From positions 843,001 through 907,000 of the forward strand of contig JAPFBL010000167.1 in NCBI GenBank assembly GCA_026182355.1: a DNA stretch of 64,000 nucleotides, read 5' to 3'. Made by a program: the position numbers and the translations under genes. Source of the DNA: Hermatobates lingyangjiaoensis (Eukaryota; Arthropoda; Insecta; Hemiptera; Hermatobatidae). Positions 53,930 to 64,000 of this stretch are shown in pieces. How positions within the stretch are numbered: the stretch's first letter is position 1; each line of letters opens with the position of its first letter. The notes under the pieces were generated by a model. The model made no database searches. It saw only the letters and a list, made by a program, of their open reading frames with translations, and was not told the origin of the DNA.

Positions 53930-54860
53930 ACAGAGCGGGCGAATTCTACTCTTGATAATGATGAGAGTGGAAATATAAATGTGTGTATTTCAGTTCTTAC
54001 AGTGGGTTCTTTCAGGAAAATTTGGTGCTGTCCCGTGGACTATTGTTTCACGTGAACACTTTTATAAAGTGGTTTTCCCAATCATCATTTCTTTCTTTTG
54101 TTCTTATTCTGTATTTAATCGATCTCTGTACTATATTTCGTACCGAAAACCTTCCAAACGGAATAGGAACCTCCCCATTTCTGTCCATAGCCTCTTAATT
54201 CTGGCATAGGAATAGTACGATGTGGACGTAGCAGCTGTTAACATTGTTCTATCATTAGAGTTAGTCCTTCTTTAATTTTCTTTTTCAACCGTACATCTAT
54301 ATTGTCGATATTAATACTACATACACTTCTCGCAACTGTGACTGTCAAATGGACTGCACTGTGTGCATATGTTGGACTAAGTTGTATATAACGGGAATGA
54401 CAGCATAGATATGTTGTCATTACATAGGATCACAATCGGTCAACGCAGCAATCTTCCAATCGTTATTCATGTCAGTTCCCACGGTCTTATATTTAAATAG
54501 TACTTCTGAGTTCAATACTCAGTCAGATCCCTGACTCTAGCTGTCAGAATATCTTAGCAGCTTCACAGGAGGTTCATATTTGCCTCCTTGACGCTAGACT
54601 TTCTCCCGGACTGCCATTATAAATAGGATTTTTTAATTACTTATTATATGTACTATTTTTTCTTATTTTGCTATATTTTTTCCATTTATTTTTACATTTA
54701 GCCCTTCTCTCCCTGTTATTACTCCTTTCCCTCTTCTCCTGACAACGATGCTGTTTACTCTGGCAGACCTTCCTGTTTGTTGAAGAAATAGCCGGTGGGC
54801 CATTTCCACTACTGATCGCGATGAGGGTCGAAAAATAAATGAGAATTTTTACCATTTTCT
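53930..54860 (+). pseudogene. Decayed Penelope-like element between two pseudo-LTR motifs
   Basis: Left boundary: TTGATAATGATGAGAGTGGAAATATAAATG (mutated core). Then frames broken by stops: NLPNGIGTSP, RCGRSSC-x-HC (Cys-rich linker), NCDCQMDCTVCICW (GIY-YIG region, aligned with NCVCRLNCTQYD at 15.77 kb), FQSLFMSVPTVLYLN, and GGSYLPP/'cttcacaggaggttcatatttgcctcc', which in another frame gives the terminal HICLLDAR-LSPGLPL signature. Right boundary at about 54812-54845: CTGATCGCGATGAGGGTCGAAAAATAAATGAG. The order pseudo-LTR, linker, endonuclease, C-terminus, pseudo-LTR is that of a PLE, with the reverse transcriptase mostly deleted. Same layout as 15.06-16.08 kb. Confidence 0.6.
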
Positions 54861-54909
54861 ATGTGTTCTTTCTGTGTAATTTTCATTTTTCTTGTGGGCC
54901 CTTTCATAT

Positions 54910-55160
54910 TATATATATATATATATGCAGAAAAATCACAATAAATAAACATGTGATGCAATCAATGAAGTTCAAACAACAATGTAAAACGGAAAACAAT
55001 GTAAAAAAATGCTCTGAGGCCTTTTAATGTATGTCATCAGAGAGCAAACAAATTAAAAACTAAAACCCCGTTTTTACTTTGCTCTCTGATGACATACATT
55101 GAAAGGCCTCACAGCATTTTTTTTACATTGTTTTCCGTTTTACATTGTTGTATAAACTTT
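54910..55160. mobile_element. Palindromic family B element
   Basis: Arms 'caacaatgtaaaacggaaaac' type, centred near 55055. Right arm: GCTCT-CTGATGA-CATACATT-GAAA-GGCCT-C-ACAGC; H17 = C, the preferred residue, but stem I has a mismatch. The left arm mirrors it. The 63-codon frames are artefacts. Confidence 0.88.
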
Positions 55161-55164
55161 ATAT

Positions 55165-55340
55165 ATATAACACTTAAAATAAACTGTGACACATAGACTG
55201 AAACATAACAAAGACTCAGTTTTTAATATTTCGACCGTAATGGCGGTCGAAATTTTGAAAAGTGAGTCTTTGTTATGTTTCAGTTTATTTTGTGTTATCT
55301 GTCCTGTCGGACCGTTTTTCGTTTATCATGGTATAATATA
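55165..55340. mobile_element. Compact family C palindrome
   Basis: Arms 'actgaaacataacaaagact' and complement meet at 'ttcgaccgtaatggcggtcgaa'; the CTGATGA parts are deleted, leaving GAAA from both arms. Outer end 'tctgtcctgtcggaccg' matches other family C ends. Confidence 0.8.
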
Positions 55341-55774
55341 TATATATAAAAGGTTTAGTACTGAAAGGGTTGTGGTACACTGATATGTTCAACTATAAAT
55401 AAGACTATTTTGCTTATGAGGTAGTTTTCTCAAGGCCACCAGCCTAAGTGGTGTATTACAGGACTTAATGTTTGGTGGTTGATATTCCCTCGTGTGAATG
55501 CCAAATCTCCCTGGGGATGCCTCACCCTGTTACGATTTGAGATAACGTCTTTGACCATAACTATCCCAAACTAGTTCCCTGTGACTTGCCCTTATCTCAA
55601 ACCTCTTATCAAACCTCGATGACCCAGCTTCTAACACATACTTATTTTAAATTTTTTACAATTTTTATTTTTCATTATTAAAATATGGTAATCAAGAGAA
55701 AAAATTTCTTTAGACCTAAAGGGCCAAGTTGTTTTGTATGTATATAATAATGTGTATATATGTGTGGACGCAAA
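55341..55774. other. Unassigned DNA
   Basis: Positions 55430-55620 are less AT-rich ('ctccctggggatgcctcacc') without a frame. Confidence 0.4.
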
Positions 55775-55965
55775 TCAGCTCAAAAACGAAGAAAAGCAAC
55801 ACACAGAGAAAGAGACACACTTACAAAGTCAAATTTTCGGATGATCCGTCTTCAGGAGTAAATAGAATGGGCGACCAAGCACGCCGGAAACCCAACGGAA
55901 GACGGATCATCCGAAAATTTGACTTTGTAAGTGTGTCTCTTCGTTTTTCTTCGTTTTTGAGCTTA
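55775..55965. mobile_element. Palindromic family D element
   Basis: Left arm, minus strand: CTCCTGAAGACGGATCATCCGAAAATTTGAC, with a perfect GGAT/ATCC stem II, AAUU stem III and H17 = T. The right arm has lost CTGA. Centre 'gcgaccaagcacgccgg'. Followed by (TA)n. Confidence 0.88.
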
Positions 55966-55989
55966 TATATATATATTATATATATAGAA

Positions 55990-56246
55990 AATTGTCTCAA
56001 TAACACGTGATATAAATATTCAGGTAACTCACCATAAATTGAAGGAATTATCAAACAAATCAAGACTATTTCAACAGTTATAGGGAAAAATACTGTCAAT
56101 ATGCCAATCTTACTCCTTCTTTAAATCAAAATTCATAACCTGCTTACAACTTGTATTCACTTGCTCTCTGACGACGTGAAAGCGAAAGGCCTTAGAGCGA
56201 CTATCTTCTTTAATTTGTGGTGAGTTACCTGAATATATATATATAT
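55990..56246. mobile_element. Family B element with unrelated spacer
   Basis: Outer arms 'attcaggtaactcaccata' and 'tggtgagttacctgaat' are inverted; the left arm lacks the ribozyme motif, the right has a complete one. Confidence 0.8.
56163..56198 (+). ncRNA. Hammerhead ribozyme motif, family B
   Basis: Stem I GCTCT (56163-56167)/AGAGC (56194-56198); CTGACGA (56168-56174); stem II region CGTGAAAGC (weak); GAAA (56184-56187); stem III AGGCCT; H17 = T (56193). Confidence 0.6.
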
Positions 56247-56756
56247 ATAATTGGACTATTATATCAGATATAAATATGTGAAAGATATTAGGTTTGAAAC
56301 TCTGTTTCATGTGTAAATGTTTACTGTGTGATGTGACATATTTTAGAATTTCAAATAGTTGGTTTTATGTAGACATTTTTTGACGGATATATTGCAAATT
56401 GATTTATACATGTGAATTATTTGTCATGAAATAGGTTGAATGAGGTTGGGCCCGTATTGTTTTGAAATGACTGGCTAGCCGGCGGTGTAGGTAAGTTAGG
56501 GCTTGATGGGTGGTAGTGTGGTCCTGTTAATAGAATGCAGTGTCTGCGTCCAACACACTCTTGTCTATTCAACCCACCCGACCGACCAGCATTAAACAAC
56601 AACCATCCACCTTCCCCGAGCTTCAATTTTTTACAACACTAATTGCTAATTAATTTGTCTTTTTGTTCTATCTAGCGCAGTTTGACTCTTGTAGAGTTTG
56701 CAGTTTCAGATTTTTCTTTTGGCATGGCTGCTAGTCGTATTATATTGTGTCTTTGA
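56247..56756. other. Unassigned DNA
   Basis: Positions 56440-56640 are C/A-rich on the minus strand with a 69-codon frame lacking a domain. No repeat recognised. Confidence 0.4.
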
Positions 56757-57713
56757 GGTACCTGAGGAACCTGAGTACCTGTATTCAAGAAATGTGCCCC
56801 ACTGGTACAAAGGTAGATCCTTATCTGATCATAGATGGAGAGTTGGAGTCGTTAGCTCTTGTTACTCTTATGATAACCTTCATGCCTTGGGTAAGGAACC
56901 ACATCCAGTACCTGAGTACCTGTATTCAAGACATGTACCCCACTGGTATATCCTTATCTGATCGTAGATGGAGAGTTGGAGTCGTTAGCTCTTGTTACTC
57001 TTATGATAACCTTCTTGCCTTGGGCAAGGAACCAAACCCAGTACCTGAGTACCTGTATTCAAGAAATGTACCCCACTGGTAGATCCTTATCTGATCGTAG
57101 ATGGAGAGTTGGAGTCGTTAGCTCTTGTTACTCTTATGATAACCTTCTTGCCTTGGGCAAGGAACCACACCCAGTACCTGAGTACCTGTATTCAAGAAAT
57201 GTACCCCACTGGTAGATCCTTATCTGATCGTAGATGGAGAGTTGGAGTCGTTAGCTCTTGTTACTCTTATGATAACCTTCTTGCCTTGGGTAAGGAACCA
57301 CACCCAGTACCTGAGTACCTGCATTCAAGAAATGTACTCCACTGGTAGATCCTTATCTGATCGTAGATGGAGAGTTGGAGTCGTTAGCTCTTGTTACTCT
57401 TATGATAACCTTCTTGCCTTGGGCAAGGAACCACATCCAGTACCTGAGTACCTGCATTCAAGAAATGTACCCCACTGGTAGATCCTTATCTGATTGTAGA
57501 TGGAGAGTTGGAGTCGTTAGCTCTTGTTACTCTTATGATAACCTTCTTGCCTTCAATAAGGAACCACATCCAGTACCTGAGTACCTGTATTCAAGAAATG
57601 TACCCCACTGGTAGATCCTTATCTGATCGTAGATGGAGAGTTGGAGTCGTTAGCTCTTGTTACTCTTATGATAACCTTCTTGCCTTAGGAAAGGAACCAC
57701 ACCCAGTATGGGG
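56757..57713 (+). repeat. 133-bp minisatellite, about 7.2 units
   Basis: Units start at 56837, 56970, 57103, 57236, 57369, 57502 and 57635 (GGAGAGTTGGAGTCGTTAGC), preceded by a partial, more diverged unit. The period is not a multiple of three, so the series of near-identical 79-codon open frames (MESLALVTLMITF...) overlapping in two frames is a by-product of the repeat, not a protein family. Later units are nearly identical; the first differs more. Confidence 0.97.
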
Positions 57714-57949
57714 ACAATAACAAACGACTGTCAGATGAACGAAAGCATGGAGTCATTCCCATTTTCAGCTAATGTCATCTGTATTATTCCGACAATATCA
57801 GCACTGAATATACTGCTCAATCTATCTGTGGTATTCGCAGGTATGCAACTCAAGTGACTGTGAGCAAACAAGATAATGTGATAAGAAAAATGCGTGCAAA
57901 ACATAAAAACTTATATATACCTTGGATATTGTAGTTAGTTGTTTAATAG
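57714..57949. other. Unassigned DNA
   Basis: No gene or repeat recognised. Confidence 0.45.
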
Positions 57950-58258
57950 GGGGGTCCAGGTTAGCTCAGGGTTAACGTGCTCGCCTCTGAACTTGTATGT
58001 CCGGAGTTCAATACTCACTCTGGTTGTCGATTTATTCACGTGGGAGGTGAATAAATCTGAACATGTCGTTCCTTGGAGAGGAAATTGACCGTCGTTCCCC
58101 AGCCTGTACGATGTCAGTTATTCCTACTCTAAATACAATTGAGTTAAGCAAAATTTAGGACTCCCAATGTAGAATCAGTCTTCTATGTGTGGTATCATAA
58201 AGAGCCAATGTTTGGCCTATATGTGTTTCCTTGTGGGGGACTGCCACTGAAACCTTAG
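57950..58258 (+). mobile_element. tRNA-derived SINE, near full length
   Basis: Head: GGTTAGCTCAGGGTTAACGTGC (box A-like, described to 20 by TTAGCTCAGGGTTAACGTGC) and GGAGTTCAATACTC (box B-like). Body: 'gatttattcacgtgggaggt', 'cagcctgtacgatgtcag', 'ttgagttaagcaaaattt'. 3' end 'gactgccactgaaacct'. The complete order defines the family for this window. No poly(A) tail. Confidence 0.9.
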
Positions 58259-59794
58259 GTCTTAAGTAATCAAGGGGTACACACCACCAAAGTGAGTTGC
58301 CCCTGATCACTTGTTGCCTTATGAAGGGAACCATTCCACCAAAGTGAAGGGACTCTGATACTTGTCTTCTCTAAGGGCAATAATATCTTGGCGTCCTCTC
58401 AGGGTACTCACATTGGTGATAAGTTCCTTGAGGGATGGTCCTTCCCCCACCCCCCCACCTTCAATGATGAACATGATCCCTTGCAACTTCAATATTCTCT
58501 TTATAAACTTAGAATTTATTTATTAAAAGTTATTTGAAAAACTCATGGTTTTGTTACAAGTAATGAAAAAAAAATAAGCTCACAAGCAACCAGAGCTGCT
58601 TTTATGGCCAATACGTTTAATAAACGGCTTTTGAACTGAATAGGTAACTGAAACCGGATAATCAATGTTTAGTCTGCAACGAATCTCTTAGATGAGATGT
58701 AATCAGATGGGAGCCGGAACATAAAATCTTGCCATTGGAATCATAAGTTATTTCAACGGGATCTGACAAACCGAGAAAATCCTTGACACAATAAGAGCAA
58801 TAACATACAACAATAGATTAGAGCTGACTAACTTTGAAAGGTTGAGTTTAGTGGGTTAGTTAACAACCTTAACAGTTTTCTAACGGTTAAGAAATATTTG
58901 ATATTTTTGTTAGTTATTTACTGAAAAGAATTGAGATGTTACAAAGAAAAAACCGCTTAGTTTATTTTTTATGATAAAATGCTTATTAAAACCTTATATA
59001 GTTAAAAACAACACTCGAATTTGAATTGTTTGAATAAAATAAACTATTTTAAAAAAAAAAGTACATCCCCAGACTTGATGTGAACTATTGACTTGGATGA
59101 CACAGAGTTCAATGTGAGATAAACAAAGAGCGCACACACATTTCGAGAGCCGGCCCATACAACACTGTTCAAAGTTTCACCTTACTTTATTTATCTTTCA
59201 CCTGATTTCATCAGTTTCTTGTTTTATATGTTTTACAAGGATGGCTGACTTTTGTTTGATACCTCTAAAAAATATCCTTACTTTCTTCAATAAATAATTA
59301 TTTAAATGATTCAACGATTATGCAAGAAAGGATGTTTTCTTTATTTCTTTTTTTTTTTTTAAAGTAAATTTTGTTTGTCTTCATAAACTTGACTGAAGAT
59401 GATGTATTCGGAGACAATTAATTACTTACTAATGATTATGTTTAGCTGGAAGTAAAATTTGACGTAAAGTTGCAGCGTTTGTCAGTCTTCTGTTTGTTTG
59501 TTATCAAACTCCTGCTAAAGTTTTAGAGATAGACTCCCAATTCCACATATATTCCGAAACTACATAAATCAAACTAACTAGAAATGTACGTTACATTCAT
59601 AGAGTTTTGTGTGTGAGTTTGTAATGACGTCATACGCACTTATTTTCAATAATCTACAATATTTGCTATAAATTTTTAACGGGTCGCACCCTCTCATAAA
59701 CAAAAAGTGTATTCAAAATACATTAGCTAACATTGTTGTCCTATATCTTTTAATATATTCTGCAGTGGGCAAGTTTTCAACTTGTATTGGTCTT
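58259..59794. other. Unassigned, mostly AT-rich DNA
   Basis: 58260-58450 contains a direct repeat ('ccaccaaagtgag' and 'ccaccaaagtgaag'). 58670-58760 is a complex patch. No gene recognised. Confidence 0.45.
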
Positions 59795-60025
59795 CACAAT
59801 GATGGAAATATAAAACCGTCTTGAACCGTCTTCAGGAGAGATAACAGAAGGAAACCAAGCGCACTGGTTCAGAGACAGTTGGAGACTTCCAACCGTGTTC
59901 CCAACCGTCTCTAAACCAGTGCTTGGTTTCCCTCTCTTATATCTCCTGAAGAGGGTTCAAACCGAAAATTAGAGACTGTAAGTGCTTGATTTTAATTTCT
60001 CTGTGTTTCTTTCTGTACATTGAAC
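59795..60025. mobile_element. Palindromic family D element
   Basis: Arms around nested repeats 'ccaaccgt' near 59885-59915. The right arm has a complete motif; the left arm (minus strand) has CTCCTGAAGACGGTTCAAGACGG, a partly duplicated version. Confidence 0.88.
59942..59975 (+). ncRNA. Hammerhead ribozyme motif, family D
   Basis: Stem I TCTC/GAGA, CTGAAGA (59946-59952), stem II GGTT/AACC with a small loop (extra G and A outside), GAAA (59964-59967), stem III AATT, H17 = A (59971). Confidence 0.65.
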
Positions 60026-60399
60026 TATATATATACTTTTTCGATGGAAGTACGATCCGAAATGGACAAATATAGCTCAGTTTGTCCATATATATAAAAA
60101 GAGACCAACAACTTTGCCGCATGTGCACCCAGTCACAGATAGTAAGGTAGACAGGAATCAGTTTATAATTAATTTAAATTATTGAAATATGAAAAAATAT
60201 TAAAAACGAAAAGAAAAGATAGAGGGATGAACAGAGAAATTGATAAATAAATAAAAGTACGGACTAAGCTATGGTAAAATAAAACACCTGTAGAGTGCTA
60301 AAATCGATTTTTAGGAACATTGAAATTCATGAAAAGAAACTTATCAACAGAAAAATATTCAGTCATGTTTAACAAATCATGTATATCAGGACTGCTACC

Positions 60400-60460
60400 A
60401 ATATATACTAATATATAGTATATACTATATTAGTATATACTAATATATATGTATACTCAG
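60400..60460. repeat. AT-rich palindrome
   Basis: 'tatactaatatata' arms repeated in both orientations; may form a cruciform. Confidence 0.7.
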
Positions 60461-60839
60461 AGATGTAACAAATAAGTGCATGTAACTCTATAATCAAGGT
60501 AACCGTAGTAAAAGTAGAAAAAGAAATACAAATATTTTTGAGTACTTTCAAGTGTCACTCATTGTCTACAACTAAGTTGTAACAAAAACTTTTACACAGT
60601 CCACTTTGTTCAATCAGTATTACCAAGTTACTCAGAATAAGAAGTTGGAAAAAGGGGTGATACTGCATGAATTAATAAAAGTTTTCTTCATAAAAGGGGA
60701 AAATAAAGTGAGAAAACATAGTGATGGCTTTCAAGATTTGTTTTTTTGACCTGTTGTGCGTTTTCTTTGAATTTATTTATTTATTTATTTATTTTTTTTT
60801 TGGTTATATTGCTAGAACAACTAGTCAAATTACAGATCA

Positions 60840-60905
60840 AAGGCACATAGAAAAAATTGACACGACTCTGTTCTATATTTCGACCTACGTCGTCATCAAC
60901 AAAAC
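60840..60905 (-). mobile_element. Family C half element
   Basis: Minus strand: TTGATGACGACGTAGGTCGAAATATAGAACAG: core TGATGA and GAAA with a GAC/GTC-type stem between; the C of CTGATGA is T. Confidence 0.6.
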
Positions 60906-62130
60906 AAACAAATATTGTCCGATTTGTTAGTAAGGCAGTGAGTGTGTAGTCAGGAAGTCAGTTATACCAATCAGGGCTGCCAACAAGTAAGGAGTGAAAA
61001 AAGGATATAATAAGAAAAAAAGAGAATATAATTGAAAGTAGCCAAAACTAGAAACTTATTATAAAAGAAATAGATAGTAACACATGCATGCGGTATTTTT
61101 GCAGTCGTCTTTATAGGGCTGTTTAAAACAAGAAATGTTTTCTAGTCATCTTGTTTAGTGTAACTGGATGGAACTAACAGAAGTAAGACATATAAAATTC
61201 ATTTAAATTTGAAACCTTAGCTCAATTAGATGTTACATTAAATCCATGAGCTGTTAAGCTGTTTTGTATCTTTCTTCTTCTGTTCTCAAAACTTTTTTTC
61301 ATTTTTTTTATTTAAAGAGAAGTGGGCTCATACCTATCAGAAAATTTACAAAAATCATCCTTTGTTGACTAAAAGTATCATAAATTTCTTTACTGTTATG
61401 TATATGGAAGGGTAGTAAAAATCCGTGATGAAAATCAGTCAATATTTCATGAAATCTAATTATTAAATTATGATTATGGAATCTAATGTAATTTAGATTT
61501 CACCTGAGAATGAACACAAAATATTTGAAACGCGTTTTTTTTTTTTTAATATGTGAAAATATTTTTTATGAAAGCTGCATTTTTACCTTTTTGCTAACAT
61601 GAGAAAATACTACTCACTAAATGATTATACTACTTACAAAATAATAAAGTATGACAAATATTTTTTCTGAAGTATATCAGATGGTACATTAAGTAAGTAA
61701 AAATATTGAGTAAAAAGATTGGGTTAAAAATTTTAAATTTGGTTGCAAGACTTCAGCATAAAGATAACTGTCTGTATCCCAGTGAATTATGATGTGTGAA
61801 GTAAGCATTTTATATCTTTTTTAATCATTTACTGTGTGGTATTTAATGGTAATGGAAAAAATTAAAGAAATAAAGAAACTTCTATGAATACACAAAAGTG
61901 TTTCGATCACTTATTATTTTTCTCATAGAGATTATTTGTGTGAAGAATATTTTACTTTCTCATAGTAGACTAAGTGTTAACAAATTGAGAAATTGCACTG
62001 TTCCCATTGTTGAGTATTGAACGAGATGGCTATGTGAAGACTCCTCGCATAATTTTGATCAAAGTAAAGCACTTAATTTTCTTTATTACTACAACGTTCC
62101 CAGATAGTTACAACCTGGGAATGTTGTTTT
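60906..62130. other. AT-rich DNA with one family E relic
   Basis: 61500-61545: CTGAGAATGAACACAAAATA, TTTGAAACGCGTTT is a decayed family E motif with GAAACGCGT kept. No gene recognised. Confidence 0.5.
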
Positions 62131-62565
62131 TTTTTCTCATATATAAATGTTTACTGCAACCGATCTGGACTTATGGACTTGAACTATGGGGTTGTGCAAA
62201 ACCTTCCAACATTTATAAAATACAATCATTACAATCAAAAATCCTTCGTACTATCACTAATGCAGCTTATTATGTCACAAACCACACTCTTCATAGAGAC
62301 TTAAAAATCGCTTTTATACATAATTTAGCCAATGATCGTTACAAGGTGTTTCATGCCAAACTTTCCTCTCACCCAAATCCACTCGTACAAAACCTTGCTT
62401 CTTCCTCACCTTCCCAGAATCCCCCAAGACGACTTAAGAGAAGATAGCCGCGGGATCTACTGTCATGATGATCCAGAATCAGGAAACAAAGTGAAAAGTT
62501 GAACAGTGGGTTTCATTCTTTGCTCATATTTGTCAAAGTTATTTGTATTACTCAAACTACATATG
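62131..62565 (+). pseudogene. Jockey-type LINE 3' fragment
   Basis: The open frame (part of 62007-62447) reads QPIWTYGLELWGCAKPSNIY, SKILRTITNAAYYVTNHTLH, RDLKIAFIHNLANDRYK, HPNPLVQNLASSSP, RRLKRR: the Jockey ORF2 C-terminus, after which 110 bp of 3' UTR match the fragment at 12399-12510 (opposite strand). Codons before about 62131 are unrelated sequence. The coding part has no stop until its natural end. Only the last 105 residues are present, so no catalytic domain. Confidence 0.88.
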
Positions 62566-63104
62566 CTTGTTAAGCAAAATATGCGTAGTTGTATATTTAA
62601 ATAAATATGTTAAAAAAAATAGATATATAAATGCTAACCAACAATATAAGGTAATACAAACATAGAGGTTAAGAATTAACAGAAACTTTGTCTAATCGAA
62701 TAAACACTTATTTAGATTAAGAAAATGATTCTTTTTGAGCCTTTACTTAGAAAAAATCTGATTTGCTTTTCTTATTGCAAGAAATATTCAAATAATGCAC
62801 TTTATGAGACGGAACAGCCAATATGTGTCTCTGGCTCAACTTTTAAGTACCCTCTGCAACTGTTTATCATCTAGTGGCAATTCACATGATATCAAATAAA
62901 GTCTGAAATGAATGTTACCATTATAACGACGATCGTATGAAACTCATTGTAGGGTAAAAAACTAATGAGTAAATACCACATAATAACTGATTGCACTATT
63001 AGGATTGTATGGAAATGTAGTATAGTGTGGTTTGAGTTATCTAGGATTTATAGAGGAAGCATTCCTTTCCTTGCTCCTATTTCTCTGATAATTAACTATT
63101 ATTC
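62566..63104. other. AT-rich DNA
   Basis: Contains the 40-bp family F block at 62967-63001 shared with 3655. Otherwise nothing recognised. Confidence 0.5.
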
Positions 63105-63445
63105 TGAATTCCTAATTGGTAGAGCATCCGATTACACGACAGCTGAAACGATCAATAATGGGGCAGTGGCAACGTGATCTGGACTAGTAGATCCGAGGAT
63201 CAATACCCACTCTGGCTGTCAATTTATTCACGCAAGAGGTGGAAAAATCTGAGCACGTTGTCCCTCTGAGATTACGTTAAGTCGTTGGTCCCGAGCCTGT
63301 ACAATGTCAGGTACTTGTTAAAAATCCCCACTCTTAATACACTTGAGTTAGGCAAAATTTAGGACTCTTAATATGGAATGTTCATATCACAAAGGGCTAA
63401 TGTTCGACATAGGTGTGTTCTCTTGTAAGTCTGCCACTGCAACTG
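63105..63445 (+). mobile_element. tRNA-derived SINE copy
   Basis: Head 'ctaattggtagagcatccga' (box A-like, close to TGGTAGAGC of real tRNAs) and GAGGATCAATACCC (box B-like), separated by an insertion. Body 'caatttattcacgcaagagg', 'gcctgtacaatgtcaggtac', 'gagttaggcaaaatttagg'. 3' end 'gtctgccactgcaactgacc'. Confidence 0.85.
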
Positions 63446-64000
63446 ACCTAATCTATACAAATTAATTGAAATTCAGTGATTGTTATTAATCTTACTTATT
63501 ATTTGTGAATTTTGTTTGAAGTATATTTCGATTTTCCTGATAACTGGTAAAATGGAGGTAAGCGGATAAAAAACAAGAGTATATCGATGAATTGTTAAGG
63601 ATTTTGATAATAGGTCTACTTAGAGTAAAGCTATGTGTATACCAATTCAAATGTTTTTCTCGTTGAGCGGATTGTTCGCCGAGTGAAGTTTGACAGCATG
63701 CTTGCGATCTGTAGCTGGAGACACAGAGCTTGTTCAGATTGAATTAAACGTCGGCTAATTGTTGAAAGGGCCGTTTATTGCTGGTGGTCTGAGAAGATGG
63801 GAGTCAATTGGTTCAAGTAGTTGTTGAGAACAGTATGCCATGGGTGGTAGGCTGGCATGTGCCTCTGCAGTAATTGGCTTATTAAGAATGTGGCAAGCCA
63901 AAGTAAACTTTATTTATCTCCTTCTGTAAGCAACGAAAATGTTTTTACAATATAAACCGCTCAATTTCATTATTGTGTTTATCTTTCGATATTGTTTATC
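63446..64000. other. Intergenic DNA with a complex patch
   Basis: 63660-63890 is balanced in composition and complex ('gcggattgttcgccgagtga', 'gttgaaagggccgtttattg'), a candidate conserved non-coding element. No frame recognised. Confidence 0.4.

Noticed and set aside
56976..57720. Series of 79-codon open frames suggesting a repeated small protein
   Set aside because: Spacing is 133 bp, not divisible by three; each frame ends at the same repeat position. It is a minisatellite artefact.
57955..58030. tRNA gene
   Set aside because: Box A- and B-like sequences are present but no cloverleaf with paired acceptor stem; it is continuous with the SINE body.
63105..63215. tRNA gene
   Set aside because: The TGGTAGAGC-like segment is separated from the box B-like segment by extra sequence and is followed by the SINE body.

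Overview
This is an AT-rich, non-coding window from an animal nuclear genome. No exon of a conventional host gene, no rRNA or tRNA gene and no bacterial-style gene organisation can be recognised; nearly everything identifiable is a mobile element, a relic of one, or satellite DNA. The retroelement and transposon families point to an invertebrate, most likely an arthropod: a Jockey-clade LINE, Penelope-like elements (PLEs), a mariner whose start MEQRVCI is common in arthropods, a DUF4817-type helix-turn-helix transposase relic, hAT MITEs and tRNA-derived SINEs. Assignment to a narrower group (for example Hemiptera) would be a guess.

Layout. 0-8 kb: half of a palindromic element, a 34-bp satellite (362-871), a SINE, a LINE RNase H/zinc-knuckle relic with a (TAA)n tail, and a heptamer satellite (7061-7354). 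8.5-16 kb: a cluster of palindromic elements embedded in (TA)n tracts, Penelope N-terminal fragments duplicated head to head, a Jockey 3' end and a decayed PLE. 17-26 kb: mariner with long terminal inverted repeats, LINE relics and more palindromes. 26.7-28.5 kb: a hAT MITE with a perfect 8-bp target duplication and a DUF4817 transposon. 29.5-32.1 kb: the one long open frame, a 5'-truncated Jockey ORF2 on the minus strand. 32-36 kb: SINEs, a PLE C-terminus and a near-perfect 150-bp-arm palindrome. 38.3-40.8 kb: a 23-copy, 112-bp satellite. 42-56 kb: hAT MITEs, a 1.05-kb tandem duplication, and the densest set of palindromes and PLE relics. 56.7-57.7 kb: a 133-bp minisatellite. 58-64 kb: SINEs and a second Jockey 3' end.

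The most interesting signal is that the unrelated-looking palindromic repeat families share one hidden architecture: stem I - CUGANGA - stem II - GAAA - a short self-complementary stem III - one H nucleotide - the complement of stem I. This is the type I hammerhead ribozyme core. The stem I pairs differ between families (GACU/AGUC, GCUCU/AGAGC, UCUC/GAGA) but stay complementary, and the stem III tetramers or hexamers differ (AGAUCU, AGGCCU, ACGCGU, AAUU) but stay palindromic. Hammerheads are known from the pseudo-LTRs of Penelope-like elements, and PLE coding relics here (9.2, 15-16, 20.5, 35, 45.5 and 54 kb) sit next to the same motifs. The palindromes are therefore best read as solo or head-to-head PLE pseudo-LTR derivatives inserted into (TA)n microsatellites, each able to encode a hammerhead on both strands.
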